Assembly: GCF_003854935.1 (NCBI RefSeq)
Contig: NZ_CP033970.1
Coordinates: 1,178,001 to 1,242,000 of the forward strand
Source: Cupriavidus pauculus
Lineage (GTDB): Bacteria; Pseudomonadota; Gammaproteobacteria; Burkholderiales; Burkholderiaceae
DNA length: 64,000 nt
Reading direction: 5' to 3'
Part shown: positions 24,859 to 34,469 of the stretch, piece by piece
How positions within the stretch are numbered: position 1 is the stretch's first letter
Layout of the letters: each line of letters starts with the position of its first letter
Made by a program: the position numbers and the translations under genes
The notes under the pieces: generated by a model
Databases searched by the model: none
What the model was told of the DNA's origin: nothing
The model's input: only the letters and a program-made list of their open reading frames with translations

Positions 24859-25668
24859 TCAATTCATGAAGCTCTGCGCCAGGGACCCCAGCAGCAGTTG
24901 CCAGCCATCGACCAGCACGAACAGCATCAGCTTGAACGGCAGCGAAATGGTGGCGGGTGGCACCATCATCATCCCCATGGCCATCAGCACGCTGGCGACG
25001 ACGAGGTCGATGATCAGGAACGGAATGAAGATCGTGAAGCCGATCTGGAACGCGGTCTTCAGCTCGCTGGTGACAAAGGCCGGCACCAGCACCGCGAATG
25101 GCACGTCGTCCGGGCTCTGCATCTCGGGCGTCTTGGCCATCTGCGCGAACAGCGCCAGGTCCTTCTCGCGCGTCTGGCGCAGCATGAACGCGCGCACCGG
25201 CACGGCGGCGCGCTGGGCGGCCGTCTCCAGGCTGATGCGGTTTTCGGACAGCGGCTTGTAGGCGTCGGTGTAGACCTTGTCGAAGACCGGCGACATCACG
25301 AAGAACGTGAGGAACAGCGACAGGCCCACCAGCACCTGGTTGGGCGGCGACGAGGCCGTGCCCAGCGCGTTGCGCAGCAGGCCCAGCACGATGATGATGC
25401 GCGTGAAGCCGGTCATCATCAGCATGGCGGCCGGCAGGAACGACAGCGACGTGAGCAGCACCAGCGTCTGGATCGACAGCGACCAGATCTGGCCGCCGCC
25501 AGCGGCCGGCTTGCTCGTCACGCCCGGCAGCGACTGCGCCAGCGCGGCGTCCGGCACGAGGCAGAGCGCCAGCGGCAGCAGCGCCAGCAGGGCGCCCGCC
25601 ACGTGCGGCGGACGCACGAAGGGCTTCACGGGTAGCCGCTGGACAGCGGCGGCACGCGGCGTGTTCAT
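24859..25668 (-). CDS. fliP: Flagellar export apparatus protein FliP
   Basis: 269 residues. A cleavable signal peptide (about 1-44, ending AALAQ), unusual among export-gate proteins but typical of FliP, is followed by [39 protein letters not shown], the periplasmic segment [10 protein letters not shown] and [22 protein letters not shown]. It makes up five subunits of the gate. It overlaps fliO by 4 bp. Confidence 0.97.
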   Translation of the reverse strand: MNTPRAAAVQRLPVKPFVRPPHVAGALLALLPLALCLVPDAALAQSLPGVTSKPAAGGGQIWSLSIQTLVLLTSLSFLPAAMLMMTGFTRIIIVLGLLRNALGTASSPPNQVLVGLSLFLTFFVMSPVFDKVYTDAYKPLSENRISLETAAQRAAVPVRAFMLRQTREKDLALFAQMAKTPEMQSPDDVPFAVLVPAFVTSELKTAFQIGFTIFIPFLIIDLVVASVLMAMGMMMVPPATISLPFKLMLFVLVDGWQLLLGSLAQSFMN

Positions 25669-26189
25669 TTCTTGAGGTTTTCCTGCATGGCGCGCATCAG
25701 CCGTTCGCCAAAGCTGCCTTGCATCGGCGGCATGGGGGTCGAACCGGCGGGCGCGCTGGTGTCCGGCTGGGCCGGCAGCGTATGGAGCGGGCGGATTTCG
25801 TTGGGCGAGACACCGAGCACCAGCCAGGTATCGCCCACTTCCACGGTCACCACCTTCTGGCGCGTGCTCAGCGCCAGGCTGTTGACGACCTTGATCGATG
25901 CATTGCCGGTGCCGTGGCGCACCAGGCCCACGCGGCGCGCCAGCCAGGCCATGCCCAGGATCAGCGCGATGACGGCAAACAGCCCCAGGCCGGCCTGCGC
26001 CAGGCTGGCGCCGCTGCTGATGGCCGGCGCGTTGCCCGCGATGGCGGGGCTGGCGGCGGCACCGCTGGCGGCATGGGCCGTGCCGGGCACGACGTCGGCG
26101 GCCTGCGCACCGGCGGCGGCAAGGCCGCTGGCGGCCGTGCCGAGGATCATGCGCGCGGCAGCTGCAAGCCGGCGCGGGGCGGCTGTCAT
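25665..26189 (-). CDS. fliO: Flagellar biosynthetic protein FliO
   Basis: 174 residues. An N-terminal hydrophobic leader, an Ala-rich stretch, one main membrane helix (about 68-88, [19 protein letters not shown]) and a small cytoplasmic domain ([32 protein letters not shown]) fit FliO. It chaperones assembly of the FliP ring. It overlaps fliN by 4 bp and fliP by 4 bp. The family diverges strongly, but the domain and position make the call firm. Confidence 0.92.
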   Translation of the reverse strand: MTAAPRRLAAAARMILGTAASGLAAAGAQAADVVPGTAHAASGAAASPAIAGNAPAISSGASLAQAGLGLFAVIALILGMAWLARRVGLVRHGTGNASIKVVNSLALSTRQKVVTVEVGDTWLVLGVSPNEIRPLHTLPAQPDTSAPAGSTPMPPMQGSFGERLMRAMQENLKK

Positions 26190-26659
26190 TTGTTGAGCTT
26201 CCGGATGCGTTCGGACGGCGTGATGATGTCCGTCAGGCGAATGCCGAACTTGTCGTTCACCACTACCACCTCGCCCTGGGCGATCAGGTAGCCGTTCACG
26301 AGCACGTCCATCGGTTCGCCGGCCAGGCCGTCCAGTTCCACCACCGAGCCCTGCGCCAGTTGCAGCAGGTTCTTGATGGGTACCTTTGTGCGGCCCAGTT
26401 CGACGGTCAGCTGCACGGGGATATCGAGGATCATCCCGATATCGTTGTGGAAGCCGCTCGGTGCGTCCTGCGCCAGGGGCGGGAACACCGTGGAAGCCGC
26501 CGGCGTGGCCGTGGCCATGGCCGAAGCGGGAGCCACCGGCGCTGCCGTGGCGGTGGCGTCGGCCGCAGGTGCCGCCTGTTCGGCGCTGGTCTGCTCAGCC
26601 AGGGCGCTGGCCCAGTCGTCCATCGGATCGACCGGCTTGTCCTGAGTGCCGTCAGTCAT
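26186..26659 (-). CDS. fliN: Flagellar motor switch protein FliN
   Basis: 157 residues. An Ala-rich N-terminal tail (1-78) of low complexity precedes the SpoA domain: [70 protein letters not shown]. FliN forms the base of the C-ring with FliM and contacts FliH-FliI. The Ala-rich tail is longer than in E. coli. Overlaps fliM by 8 bp and fliO by 4 bp. Confidence 0.97.
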   Translation of the reverse strand: MTDGTQDKPVDPMDDWASALAEQTSAEQAAPAADATATAAPVAPASAMATATPAASTVFPPLAQDAPSGFHNDIGMILDIPVQLTVELGRTKVPIKNLLQLAQGSVVELDGLAGEPMDVLVNGYLIAQGEVVVVNDKFGIRLTDIITPSERIRKLNK

Positions 26660-27662
26660 GATCGGTTTCCTTGTTGGAATCGCTGTCTTGGTAATTGATC
26701 ATTCGTTCCACGCGCAGTGCGTACTGGCCGTTCATCGTGCCGAAGCCGCACTGCATGACGGGTACGCCGTCGACCTTGCCGAAGATCTTCTCCGGCAGCT
26801 CGATCGGCAGCACGTCGCCCTCGCGCATGGCCAGAACCTCGGCCACGGTGCTGCGCAGGTGTGCGAATTCGGCCACCAGTTCCACTTCGGCGGCACGTAG
26901 CTGGTTGGAAAGCTGGCCGAGCCAGCGTTTGTCCACCTCGACCTCGTCCTGCAGCGGATTCATCAGCAGATCACGCAGCGGCTCGATCATCGAGAAGGGG
27001 ATACAGATGTGCAACTGCCCGCCAACCGCGCCCAGTTCGATATGGAACGCGGTGGTGACCACGGCGTCGTTCGGGCCGGCCACGTTGGCAAACTTGGTGT
27101 GCATCTCCGAGCGGACGTAGTCGAACTCGATGGGATGCACCGTGCCCCATGCCTGGCTGTAGCTGTTCAGCGTCAGGTCCAGCATGCGGCGGATGATGCG
27201 CTGCTCGGTCTGGGTGAAGTCGCGGCCTTCCACACGGGTGTGGAAGCGGCCGTCGCCGCCAAACAGGTTGTCGACCACCAGGAACACGAGGTTCGGGTCG
27301 TACACGAACAGCGCGGTGCCCCGCAGCGGCTTCATGTGGACCAGGTTCAGGTTGGTCGGCACCGGCAGGTTGCGCACGAAGTCGCCGTACTTCTCGATCC
27401 TGACCGAGCCCACCGAGATGTCGGCGCCGCGGCGGATGAAGTTGAACAGCGCGGTGCGCAGTGCCCGGGCAAATCGCTCGTTGATGATTTCGAGCGTATG
27501 CAGGCGGCCGCGAACCACGCGCTCCTGGTTGGCCAGGTTGTACGGGCGCACGCCGCCTTCTTCGACGACTGGCGCGCTCGCCGCCGGCGTATCGGTTTCG
27601 CCCGATACGCCCTTGAGTAGTTCGTCTACCTCGTCCTGCGAGAGGAACTTGTCGTAGGCCAT
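26652..27662 (-). CDS. fliM: Flagellar motor switch protein FliM
   Basis: 336 residues. FLSQDEVDELLKGV is the N-terminal CheY-P binding peptide; the CheC-like middle domain (about 45-230) includes the GGxG loop of SVRIEKYGDFVRNLPVPTNL; the C-terminal SpoA domain (about 255-325) ends LRVERMINYQDSD. It links FliG to FliN and turns CheY-P binding into reversal of rotation. AGGACACTAG precedes ATG 27662. The gap to fliL is 149 bp, wider than the tight overlaps further down. Confidence 0.97.
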   Translation of the reverse strand: MAYDKFLSQDEVDELLKGVSGETDTPAASAPVVEEGGVRPYNLANQERVVRGRLHTLEIINERFARALRTALFNFIRRGADISVGSVRIEKYGDFVRNLPVPTNLNLVHMKPLRGTALFVYDPNLVFLVVDNLFGGDGRFHTRVEGRDFTQTEQRIIRRMLDLTLNSYSQAWGTVHPIEFDYVRSEMHTKFANVAGPNDAVVTTAFHIELGAVGGQLHICIPFSMIEPLRDLLMNPLQDEVEVDKRWLGQLSNQLRAAEVELVAEFAHLRSTVAEVLAMREGDVLPIELPEKIFGKVDGVPVMQCGFGTMNGQYALRVERMINYQDSDSNKETDHD

Positions 27663-27811
27663 CTAGTGTCCTGCCCCGTGAACGGCTGTAAGGATGAAAC
27701 GGTCCATGTCCGGCTTCAGGCGTCGCGCATGACGCGGCGGCAGGAAGGAAGGTCGGCGGGCAGTTTCATGGCTATCGGTTTGGCTCGGGGTTCGCGGCGG
27801 CAGGGTACGGC

Positions 27812-28300
27812 TTACTGCACCACGAACGATGTAAACAAGACATCCAGGATCTTCTGGGGCGGCAGGCCGGGGGCAAACGGCTGGCTGATCGCCGCCTGGA
27901 TGTCCTGGGCCAGCTTGCGCTTGCCTTCCACCGTGGCCAGATCGCCTGGCTGGCGTGCCGAGAGCAGCAGCAGGATGCGGCTGCGTGCTTCCGGCTGGTA
28001 CTGCGCCAGACGACCCTGCGTGTCGGCGTCCGCCACCTTCAGCGAAAGGCCGGTGTGCAGGAAGCGGTCGCCGTCCTCGCTCTTGAGGTTGACGGTGAAC
28101 GCATCGAGCGGCACGAAGATCGGCGGCGGCACCACCGGGGCAGCCGGCGCAGCCGGTTGATGATTGCTGCTGAGAATGCTGCCCAGGAAAAAGCCGCCAG
28201 CGGCCAGCACCACCACCAGCACGCCGCCGCCAATCAGCAGCAGTCGGCCGCGCTTGCTCGAAGTGCCGCCAGTCTGGGAGGGGGAAAGCGTGTTCGCCAT
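27812..28300 (-). CDS. fliL: Flagellar basal body-associated protein FliL
   Basis: 162 residues. A short cytoplasmic tail, one membrane helix (about 19-39, LLLIGGGVLVVVLAAGGFFLG), a Pro/Ala linker and the periplasmic stomatin-like FliL domain (FVPLDAFTVNLKSEDGDRFLHTGLSLKV, RSRILLLLSARQPGDLATVEGKRKL, VLFTSFVVQ). It associates with stator units. ATG 28300 is chosen because the longer frame adds 16 residues unlike FliL. First gene of the downstream half of the split flagellar operon; fliK, its usual neighbour, is 25.7 kb away. Confidence 0.95.
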   Translation of the reverse strand: MANTLSPSQTGGTSSKRGRLLLIGGGVLVVVLAAGGFFLGSILSSNHQPAAPAAPVVPPPIFVPLDAFTVNLKSEDGDRFLHTGLSLKVADADTQGRLAQYQPEARSRILLLLSARQPGDLATVEGKRKLAQDIQAAISQPFAPGLPPQKILDVLFTSFVVQ

Positions 28301-28662
28301 GAGATGCCTGTGTCGGAATGCCTGCCATTCTTCCCGAATCGCAGGCAAGCAAAGGGCCGATAAAAAGGGGGAAACCCGCTCAGCTTGGCCGTTTGAGCTG
28401 AACGGGCATCGGGCGCAGGGGCGCGTCGGCGCGCCATTTGCGCCTGCATGCTGGTTAACGAATACCGGCAGCCGAACTTAAGACGCGCGTGGCGGTTCCG
28501 TAGGCTTTGGCGTCGAAATGTGGCCTAAAAGACTCTTACGCCGAGATGCAGGCCATCTCGGGCGTCCGCTCGGGAGATCGCCCGCGATGCGTGCCCATCT
28601 GCAAATCCGCAACAGTCCTTCACCCGCCAGCCGTTGTCCTGCCGTCGTTCACGCCGTTTAAC

Positions 28663-28682
28663 TCTTATATAAGATATAAGAC
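28663..28682. promoter_or_regulatory. Palindromic operator candidate upstream of acnB
   Basis: TCTTATATAAGATATAAGAC contains the perfect palindrome TCTTATATAAGA (28663-28674) and an alternative dyad CTTATA-N5-TATAAG (28664-28680). It ends 2 bases before the predicted -35 box, a position suited to a repressor or class II activator. The regulator is unknown. Confidence 0.55.
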
Positions 28683-28684
28683 AT

Positions 28685-28713
28685 TTGATCTCGGCCAGAC
28701 TTAGGATTACAAT
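28685..28713 (+). promoter_or_regulatory. Sigma-70 promoter of acnB
   Basis: TTGATC (28685-28690) and TACAAT (28708-28713) are separated by 17 bases, ideal spacing. The predicted start is about 80 bp upstream of the acnB ATG, with a palindrome immediately upstream. Confidence 0.65.
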
Positions 28714-28798
28714 CACGCGGCAGCGACGGCCCCCAGGGGTCGCCAGCCCACAAGAGACAAGGCCGTACCCGTTACAACCCTATTAACAGCAGGTTCCC

Positions 28799-31390
28799 AT
28801 GCTTGATACCTATCGCGCCCATGTTGCCGAACGCGCCGCGCTTGGCATTCCCCCTCTGCCGCTGACTGCCAAGCAGACCGCCGAGCTGATCGAACTGATC
28901 AAGAACCCGCCGGCGGGCGAGGAGCAGGCCCTGGTGGACCTGATCACCTACCGCGTGCCGGCCGGCGTGGACGACGCCGCGAAGGTCAAGGCGTCGTACC
29001 TGGCCGCCGTGGCGCTTGGTTCGGAAAAGACCCCGCTGATCTCGCGCGCCCGTGCCACCGAGCTGCTCGGCACGATGCTGGGCGGCTACAACATCTCGCC
29101 GCTGATCGAGCTGCTCGATGACGCCGAGGTGGGCACCGTGGCCGCCAACGCGCTCAAGAAGACCCTGCTGATGTTCGACGCCTTCCACGACGTGAAGGAA
29201 AAGGCCGACAAGGGCAACGCCAACGCCAAGGCCGTGCTGCAGAGCTGGGCCGACGCCGAGTGGTTCACGAGCCGCCCCGCGCTGCCGGAATCGCTGACGA
29301 TCACCGTGTTCAAGGTGCCGGGCGAGACCAACACCGACGACCTGTCGCCGGCCCCGGACGCCACCACGCGCCCGGACATCCCGATGCACGCGCTGGCCAT
29401 GCTGAAGAACAAGCGCGAAGGCGCCGCGTTCCAGCCCGAGGAAGACGGCAAGCGCGGCCCGGTGAAGTTCATCGAATCGCTCAAGGAAAAGGGCCACCTG
29501 GTGGCCTACGTGGGCGACGTGGTGGGTACCGGTTCCAGCCGCAAGTCGGCCACCAACTCGGTGCTGTGGTTCACGGGTGAAGACATTCCGTTCGTGCCGA
29601 ACAAGCGCTTTGGCGGCGTGTGCCTGGGCAGCAAGATCGCCCCGATCTTCTACAACACGATGGAAGACGCCGGCGCGCTGCCGATCGAGCTGGACGTGTC
29701 GCAGATGGAAATGGGCGACGTCGTGGAACTGCGCCCGTACGAAGGCAAGGCGCTCAAGAACGGCGCCGTGATCGCCGAGTTCAAGGTCAAGTCCGACGTG
29801 CTGTTCGACGAAGTGCGCGCCGGCGGCCGCATTCCGCTGATCATCGGCCGTGGCCTGACCGCCAAGGCCCGCGAGGCGCTGGGCCTGGCCCCGTCGGACC
29901 TGTTCCGCCTGCCGCAGAACCCGGCCGATACCGGCCGCGGCTTCACGCTGGCCCAGAAGATGGTGGGCCGCGCGTGCGGCCTGGCCGAAGGCCAGGGCAT
30001 CCGCCCGGGCACGTACTGCGAACCGAAGATGACCTCGGTGGGCTCGCAGGACACCACCGGCCCGATGACGCGCGACGAGCTGAAGGACCTGGCCTGCTTG
30101 GGCTTCTCGGCCGATCTGGTGATGCAGTCGTTCTGCCACACGGCCGCCTACCCGAAGCCGGTGGACGTCAAGACGCACCACACGCTGCCGCAGTTCATCA
30201 GCACCCGTGGCGGCATCTCGCTGCGCCCCGGTGACGGCGTGATCCACTCGTGGCTGAACCGCATGCTGCTGCCCGACACCGTCGGCACCGGCGGCGATTC
30301 GCACACCCGCTTCCCGATCGGCATCAGCTTCCCGGCCGGCTCGGGCCTGGTGGCCTTTGCCGCCGCCACCGGTGTGATGCCGCTGGACATGCCGGAATCG
30401 GTGCTGGTCCGCTTCAAGGGCAAGATGCAGCCGGGCGTGACGCTGCGCGACCTGGTCAACGCCATCCCGCTGTACGCGATCAAGCAGGGCCTGCTGACCG
30501 TGGCCAAGCAGGGCAAGAAGAACATCTTCTCGGGCCGCATCCTGGAGATCGAGGGCCTGCCGGAACTGAAGGTGGAACAGGCTTTCGAGCTGTCGGACGC
30601 CTCGGCCGAGCGCTCGGCCGCCGGTTGCACGGTGCGCCTGAACAAGGAACCGATCATCGAGTACATCAACAGCAACATCACGCTGCTGAAGTGGATGATC
30701 GCCGAGGGCTACCAGGACCCGCGCAGCCTGCAGCGCCGCATCAAGGCGATGGAGGCATGGCTGGCCGATCCGAAGCTGCTGGAGCCGGACACCGACGCCG
30801 AGTACGCCGCCGTGATCGAGATCGACCTGGCCGACGTGCACGAGCCGATCGTGGCCTGCCCGAACGACCCGGACGACGTGAAAACGCTGTCCGACGTGGC
30901 CGGCGCCAAGATCGACGAAGTGTTCATCGGTTCGTGCATGACGAACATCGGCCATTTCCGTGCCGCGTCGAAGCTGCTGGAAGGCAAGCGCGACATCCCC
31001 GTGAAGCTGTGGGTCGCCCCGCCGACCAAGATGGACCAGAAGCAGCTGACCGAGGAAGGCCACTACGGCGTGTTCGGCACGGCCGGCGCCCGTACCGAAA
31101 TGCCGGGCTGCTCGCTGTGCATGGGTAACCAGGCACAGGTGCGCGAAGGCGCCACGGTCATGTCCACGTCGACGCGTAACTTCCCGAACCGTCTGGGCAA
31201 GAACACGAACGTGTACCTGGGTTCGGCCGAACTGGCCGCCATCTGCTCGCGCCTGGGCCGTATCCCGACCAAGGACGAGTACATGGCCGACATCGGCGTG
31301 ATCAACGCCAATGGCGACAAGATCTACAAGTACATGAACTTCGACCAGATCGAGGACTTCAAGGAAGTTGCCGATTCGGTGACGATCTGA
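28799..31390 (+). CDS. acnB: Aconitate hydratase B
   Basis: 863 residues, the length of E. coli Acn[23 protein letters not shown] and [36 protein letters not shown] form the HEAT-like N-terminal domain special to AcnB; the swivel domain precedes the catalytic core, with the 4Fe-4S ligands in [11 protein letters not shown] and [11 protein letters not shown]. It interconverts citrate and isocitrate in the TCA cycle and, when it loses its cluster, can bind mRNA. It is a single-gene unit with its own promoter and terminator. Codon choice strongly favours one synonym set, as for a highly expressed gene. Confidence 0.98.
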   Translation: MLDTYRAHVAERAALGIPPLPLTAKQTAELIELIKNPPAGEEQALVDLITYRVPAGVDDAAKVKASYLAAVALGSEKTPLISRARATELLGTMLGGYNISPLIELLDDAEVGTVAANALKKTLLMFDAFHDVKEKADKGNANAKAVLQSWADAEWFTSRPALPESLTITVFKVPGETNTDDLSPAPDATTRPDIPMHALAMLKNKREGAAFQPEEDGKRGPVKFIESLKEKGHLVAYVGDVVGTGSSRKSATNSVLWFTGEDIPFVPNKRFGGVCLGSKIAPIFYNTMEDAGALPIELDVSQMEMGDVVELRPYEGKALKNGAVIAEFKVKSDVLFDEVRAGGRIPLIIGRGLTAKAREALGLAPSDLFRLPQNPADTGRGFTLAQKMVGRACGLAEGQGIRPGTYCEPKMTSVGSQDTTGPMTRDELKDLACLGFSADLVMQSFCHTAAYPKPVDVKTHHTLPQFISTRGGISLRPGDGVIHSWLNRMLLPDTVGTGGDSHTRFPIGISFPAGSGLVAFAAATGVMPLDMPESVLVRFKGKMQPGVTLRDLVNAIPLYAIKQGLLTVAKQGKKNIFSGRILEIEGLPELKVEQAFELSDASAERSAAGCTVRLNKEPIIEYINSNITLLKWMIAEGYQDPRSLQRRIKAMEAWLADPKLLEPDTDAEYAAVIEIDLADVHEPIVACPNDPDDVKTLSDVAGAKIDEVFIGSCMTNIGHFRAASKLLEGKRDIPVKLWVAPPTKMDQKQLTEEGHYGVFGTAGARTEMPGCSLCMGNQAQVREGATVMSTSTRNFPNRLGKNTNVYLGSAELAAICSRLGRIPTKDEYMADIGVINANGDKIYKYMNFDQIEDFKEVADSVTI

Positions 31391-31443
31391 GCGACGGTGT
31401 TCCGCGCCCGAGGATGGGTGGCGGAACACCAGCCTGATTGATG

Positions 31444-31479
31444 AACCCCGCGGCGCGCAGGCGCTTGCGGGGTTTTTTG
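31444..31479 (+). terminator. Rho-independent terminator of acnB
   Basis: AACCCCGC pairs with GCGGGGTT around a GC-rich inner stem-loop, followed by a run of T. It lies 54 bp after the acnB stop. Confidence 0.9.
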
Positions 31480-31528
31480 TTTCCGGCCTCCGGCATCGCG
31501 GTGGCCGCCAGCCGCCAGCCGCTAGCGG

Positions 31529-32236
31529 CTAGCCGCTGCGCAACCCCCGCGCCAGCGCGTCCAGCCAAGCCGGGTCGGCAATGCGCCAGTGGCGGCCCCG
31601 GCCTTCCAGGTGGCCCAGCTTTTGCCAGTCGGACAGCAGCCGGTTCAGCGTCTCGGCCCGCACGGCCAGCTTGGCGGCCAGCTGGCGCTGGCTGAGCGGC
31701 AGTTCGATGGCTGGCCCGGCCTGCGCCCGCAGCTTCAGCAGGTAGGCGGCCAGGCGCTGGGCGGCGCTGGTGCTGGCCAGGCTGTCCACGTCGTCGATCC
31801 GCAGCGTCACCGTCTGCGCGGCCAGGTGCAGCATGTTGACGGCCAGCGCCGGATGGTCCAGGCACGCCTGCCGCAGCGCGGCGCGCGGGAACTGGCATAG
31901 CGTGCTGTCCACGGCCGCGCGGGCCTCCACGGGATAGCGCGGCTGGTGCAGGAACATCACGATGGCGCCCAGCAACTGGCCCGCTTCCACGTGGTGGATG
32001 ATGCGGTCCTCGCCATCGATGCCGATGCGCAGCGTGTCCACGCGGCCGCGCATGACCAGGTACCAGAAATCGGCCCGCTCGCCCTGGCTGAACACGTAAT
32101 CGCCCCGCGCCAGCTCGCGCACCGACGCCTGCGCCAGCAGCCGCCCGCCCTGGGCGGCCGCGTGCAGCACCGGGTGGCCGGCCAGCATCGCCTGCGCCTC
32201 GGCTACCCCGCCCGCCGCCGTCTTGACATTTCTCAT
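31529..32236 (-). CDS. Crp/Fnr family transcriptional regulator
   Basis: 235 residues. A cyclic-nucleotide-binding beta barrel (about 20-130: LARGDYVFSQGERADFWYLVMRGRVDTLRIG, PRYPVEARAAVDSTLCQFPRAAL), dimer helix (about 135-170) and C-terminal winged helix (about 180-235, LPLSQRQLAAKLAVRAETLNRLLSDWQKLGHLEG). The Fnr-type N-terminal Cys cluster is missing, so it is not an oxygen-sensing Fnr. The frame is open to 32305, but the longer start would read through the Fur box, so ATG 32236 is preferred. It is divergent from the TonB receptor and shares its promoter region, so it may regulate the iron-type uptake operon. Confidence 0.87.
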   Translation of the reverse strand: MRNVKTAAGGVAEAQAMLAGHPVLHAAAQGGRLLAQASVRELARGDYVFSQGERADFWYLVMRGRVDTLRIGIDGEDRIIHHVEAGQLLGAIVMFLHQPRYPVEARAAVDSTLCQFPRAALRQACLDHPALAVNMLHLAAQTVTLRIDDVDSLASTSAAQRLAAYLLKLRAQAGPAIELPLSQRQLAAKLAVRAETLNRLLSDWQKLGHLEGRGRHWRIADPAWLDALARGLRSG

Positions 32237-32266
32237 TGGTGTTTCGACCCACGCCCCGAATAATTC

Positions 32267-32285
32267 GCAAATGATAATCATTTTC
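32267..32285. promoter_or_regulatory. Fur box between the Crp/Fnr gene and the TonB receptor
   Basis: GCAAATGATAATCATTTTC matches 16 of 19 positions of the GATAATGATAATCATTATC Fur consensus. It lies 48 bp upstream of the TonB receptor start and 30 bp upstream of the divergent regulator start, so iron-loaded Fur should repress one or both. Confidence 0.8.
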
Positions 32286-32333
32286 AAGTAGTTGTCGCCC
32301 GCCAATCGGGCGATCTTTGATCGGGGATAGATC

Positions 32334-34469
32334 GTGGTTCGTCATTTCACATCGGGCCGGCGCCGCTGGCCGGCAGGCGTCGCCTTTGGGGTCGCATTGG
32401 TCTGGCCGGGCCTGGGGTCGGCAACCGTGGCCGATCAGGTCCATGAACTGGAAAGCGTGACCGTCAGCGCCATGCGCTCGGCCAGCACCGTGGAGGAAAC
32501 ACCGCGCACCGTCACCGTCATCACGGGCGAGCAGGTGCGCGAGCGGGTGGGCAGCGGCGGCATCCAGGGGCTGCTGGCGGACCTGCCCGGCATCGCGTTC
32601 GCCCGCACCGGCGGGCTGGGCGGCCAGCTCGTGATGCGCGGCTTCAACACCAACTCGGGCCACTCGATCATGGCCATCGACGGCGACCGCTACCGGGGCC
32701 GCAGCACGCTCGAATACAACATGATCGACCCGGCCACCATCGAGCGCATCGAGGTCATCCGCGGCCCGGCGTCGGCGCTGTACGGCTCCGACGCCATGAA
32801 CGGCGTGGTCAACATCGTCACCCGCCGCGCGAAGGTCGACGCCGACCAGCCGTTCACGCTCAAGCCAAGGCTGCGCTCGCTGGAGTGGAACAGCGTCAAC
32901 AACATGGTCGGCGGCCGCGTGGAAGTGCTGGGCGGCGGCAACGGCTTCGACGTGATGCTCGGCGTCAACCACCGCGATGGCGACGACTATTCCACGCCCC
33001 TCGGCGACGCGCTGAACAGCGGTTTCAACTCGACCGGCGCCGACCTTGCCATCGGATACCGGCCGCACGCGGACGCGCGCTGGGAGCTGTCCGCGCGCTA
33101 CCAGCGGGTGGTCAGCGAGCGCGCCGGCGGCCTGGGCGCCGCGCCCGGCGAGCCGTGGATGAGCGTGCGCGAGGACCCGATCATCGAGCGCTACGTGCGG
33201 CTGGCCTACCAGGGCCGCAAGTTCGGCGCGCTGGCCGACAGCATCGACGCCAGCGTCTACGTGCGCGACTTCGACACCGACATCTACCAGCGCAACGCGC
33301 GCTCGCCGGTCTTCACGGCCTACAACCACATCAAGGTCTACACGCCCACCGTCTGGGGCGGGCACCTGACCGTGAACAAGCGGCTCGGCAGCCATGCGCT
33401 GAGCTTTGGCGGCGATTTCTTCAACGAGAGCTTCGACGGCCGCATCAACCAGGTCCAGCGCTACAGCAACAGCACCGGCGCGCTGCTGGGCAGCACCGGC
33501 TGGCGCCAGATGGAACGCGCGGCCCACCAGACCAACGTGGGCCTGTTCGTCCACGACGACTGGCACGTCGGCGACGCATGGACGCTGTCCGGGTCGCTGC
33601 GCGGCGACATGGTCGACATCCGCATCGGCGATACCTACGCGGGCGAGCCGCCCAAGCTGACCGAGGCGTACGCCGGCTCGACCCGCCCCCGGCACTACGC
33701 CGTGACCGGCGGGCTGGGCGCGATCTACGAGTTCGTGCCGGGCTGGCAGGTGGTGGGCAACCTGAGCCGGGGCTTCCGGGCGCCGTCGGGCATGAACCTG
33801 ACGATTTCCAGCGTGGCGGGCACGCAGGCCACGCTGCCATCGCCGCACCTGACGCCCGAGACCAACCTGACCGCCGAGGCCGGCGTGCGCTGGTTCGGCA
33901 CCGACGGCTGGGCGCGGCTGACGGCCTACCAAAGCAAGTACACGGACCTGATTGCGCTGCAGCGGATCGATGCCAACCTGTTCCAGCGCCAGAACATCGG
34001 CAAGGCGACGATCCGGGGCGTGGAGCTGGAAGGCCGCACGAAGATCTTCCGGCGCTGGAGCGTGGGCGCGGCCGCCACGTACACGCACGCCCGCAACGAC
34101 ATCACGGGCCGGCCGCTGCCGTACGTGGCGCCGCTGACGGCCAATGCATCGCTGCGCTACGACGGCGCGGGCTGGCACGCCGAGGGCGTGGTCCGCGCGT
34201 TCCGGGCCAAGACCGACATCGACCCGTCGCAGGAGCGGCGTACGGCCGGCTACGGCATGGTCGACCTGTTCGTCGGCATGGACGTCAGCCGCGTGCTGGG
34301 CGATGGCTGGCGCGACTGGAAGCTGCTGGCCGGCGTGGAGAACGTGTTCAACAAGGTGGGCCGCAATCCCACCGTGACCGAGAACCTGTCGTACCCGAAC
34401 ACGCTGGTCGGCAACCCGCTCGTGGAACCGGGCCGCGCGGTGACGCTGAAGCTGACGGGGGTCTACTGA
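32334..34469 (+). CDS. TonB-dependent outer membrane receptor (iron/siderophore type)
   Basis: 711 residues from a GTG with GGGGATAG upstream. A signal peptide (about 1-30) precedes a TonB box-like HELESVTVSAMR, the plug domain (about 45-165, TVTVITGEQVRERVG, IERIEVIRGPASALYGSDAMNGVVNIVT) and a 22-strand barrel ending TLKLTGVY with an aromatic last residue. It imports a ligand across the outer membrane with TonB energy. The Fur box upstream and the following periplasmic-binding ABC genes indicate an iron complex or another chelated metal; the ligand is not known. No tonB-exbBD genes adjoin. Confidence 0.93.
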   Translation: MVRHFTSGRRRWPAGVAFGVALVWPGLGSATVADQVHELESVTVSAMRSASTVEETPRTVTVITGEQVRERVGSGGIQGLLADLPGIAFARTGGLGGQLVMRGFNTNSGHSIMAIDGDRYRGRSTLEYNMIDPATIERIEVIRGPASALYGSDAMNGVVNIVTRRAKVDADQPFTLKPRLRSLEWNSVNNMVGGRVEVLGGGNGFDVMLGVNHRDGDDYSTPLGDALNSGFNSTGADLAIGYRPHADARWELSARYQRVVSERAGGLGAAPGEPWMSVREDPIIERYVRLAYQGRKFGALADSIDASVYVRDFDTDIYQRNARSPVFTAYNHIKVYTPTVWGGHLTVNKRLGSHALSFGGDFFNESFDGRINQVQRYSNSTGALLGSTGWRQMERAAHQTNVGLFVHDDWHVGDAWTLSGSLRGDMVDIRIGDTYAGEPPKLTEAYAGSTRPRHYAVTGGLGAIYEFVPGWQVVGNLSRGFRAPSGMNLTISSVAGTQATLPSPHLTPETNLTAEAGVRWFGTDGWARLTAYQSKYTDLIALQRIDANLFQRQNIGKATIRGVELEGRTKIFRRWSVGAAATYTHARNDITGRPLPYVAPLTANASLRYDGAGWHAEGVVRAFRAKTDIDPSQERRTAGYGMVDLFVGMDVSRVLGDGWRDWKLLAGVENVFNKVGRNPTVTENLSYPNTLVGNPLVEPGRAVTLKLTGVY

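Larger units (their letters stand above)
28301..28798. other. Intergenic region between fliL and acnB
   Basis: 498 bp with no gene. The acnB-proximal third holds a sigma-70-type promoter and a palindromic operator candidate (28663-28713). On the fliL side no minus-strand sigma-28 or sigma-54 promoter was recognised; a lone GCCGATAA at 28356-28363 points the wrong way. Confidence 0.6.

Noticed and set aside
28356-28363. GCCGATAA as a sigma-28 -10 element near fliL
   Set aside because: It is on the plus strand, pointing away from fliL, and no TAAA lies 15 bases upstream.
28772-31429. An 885-codon open frame antisense to acnB
   Set aside because: The acnB frame has clear, full-length homology and typical codon use; the antisense frame is an artefact of high GC at third positions and reads as Arg/His/Gly-rich low-complexity protein.
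32885-34468. Long open frame overlapping the TonB receptor in the frame of the binding protein
   Set aside because: It is an out-of-frame shadow of the receptor; the binding protein's signal peptide begins at 34469.
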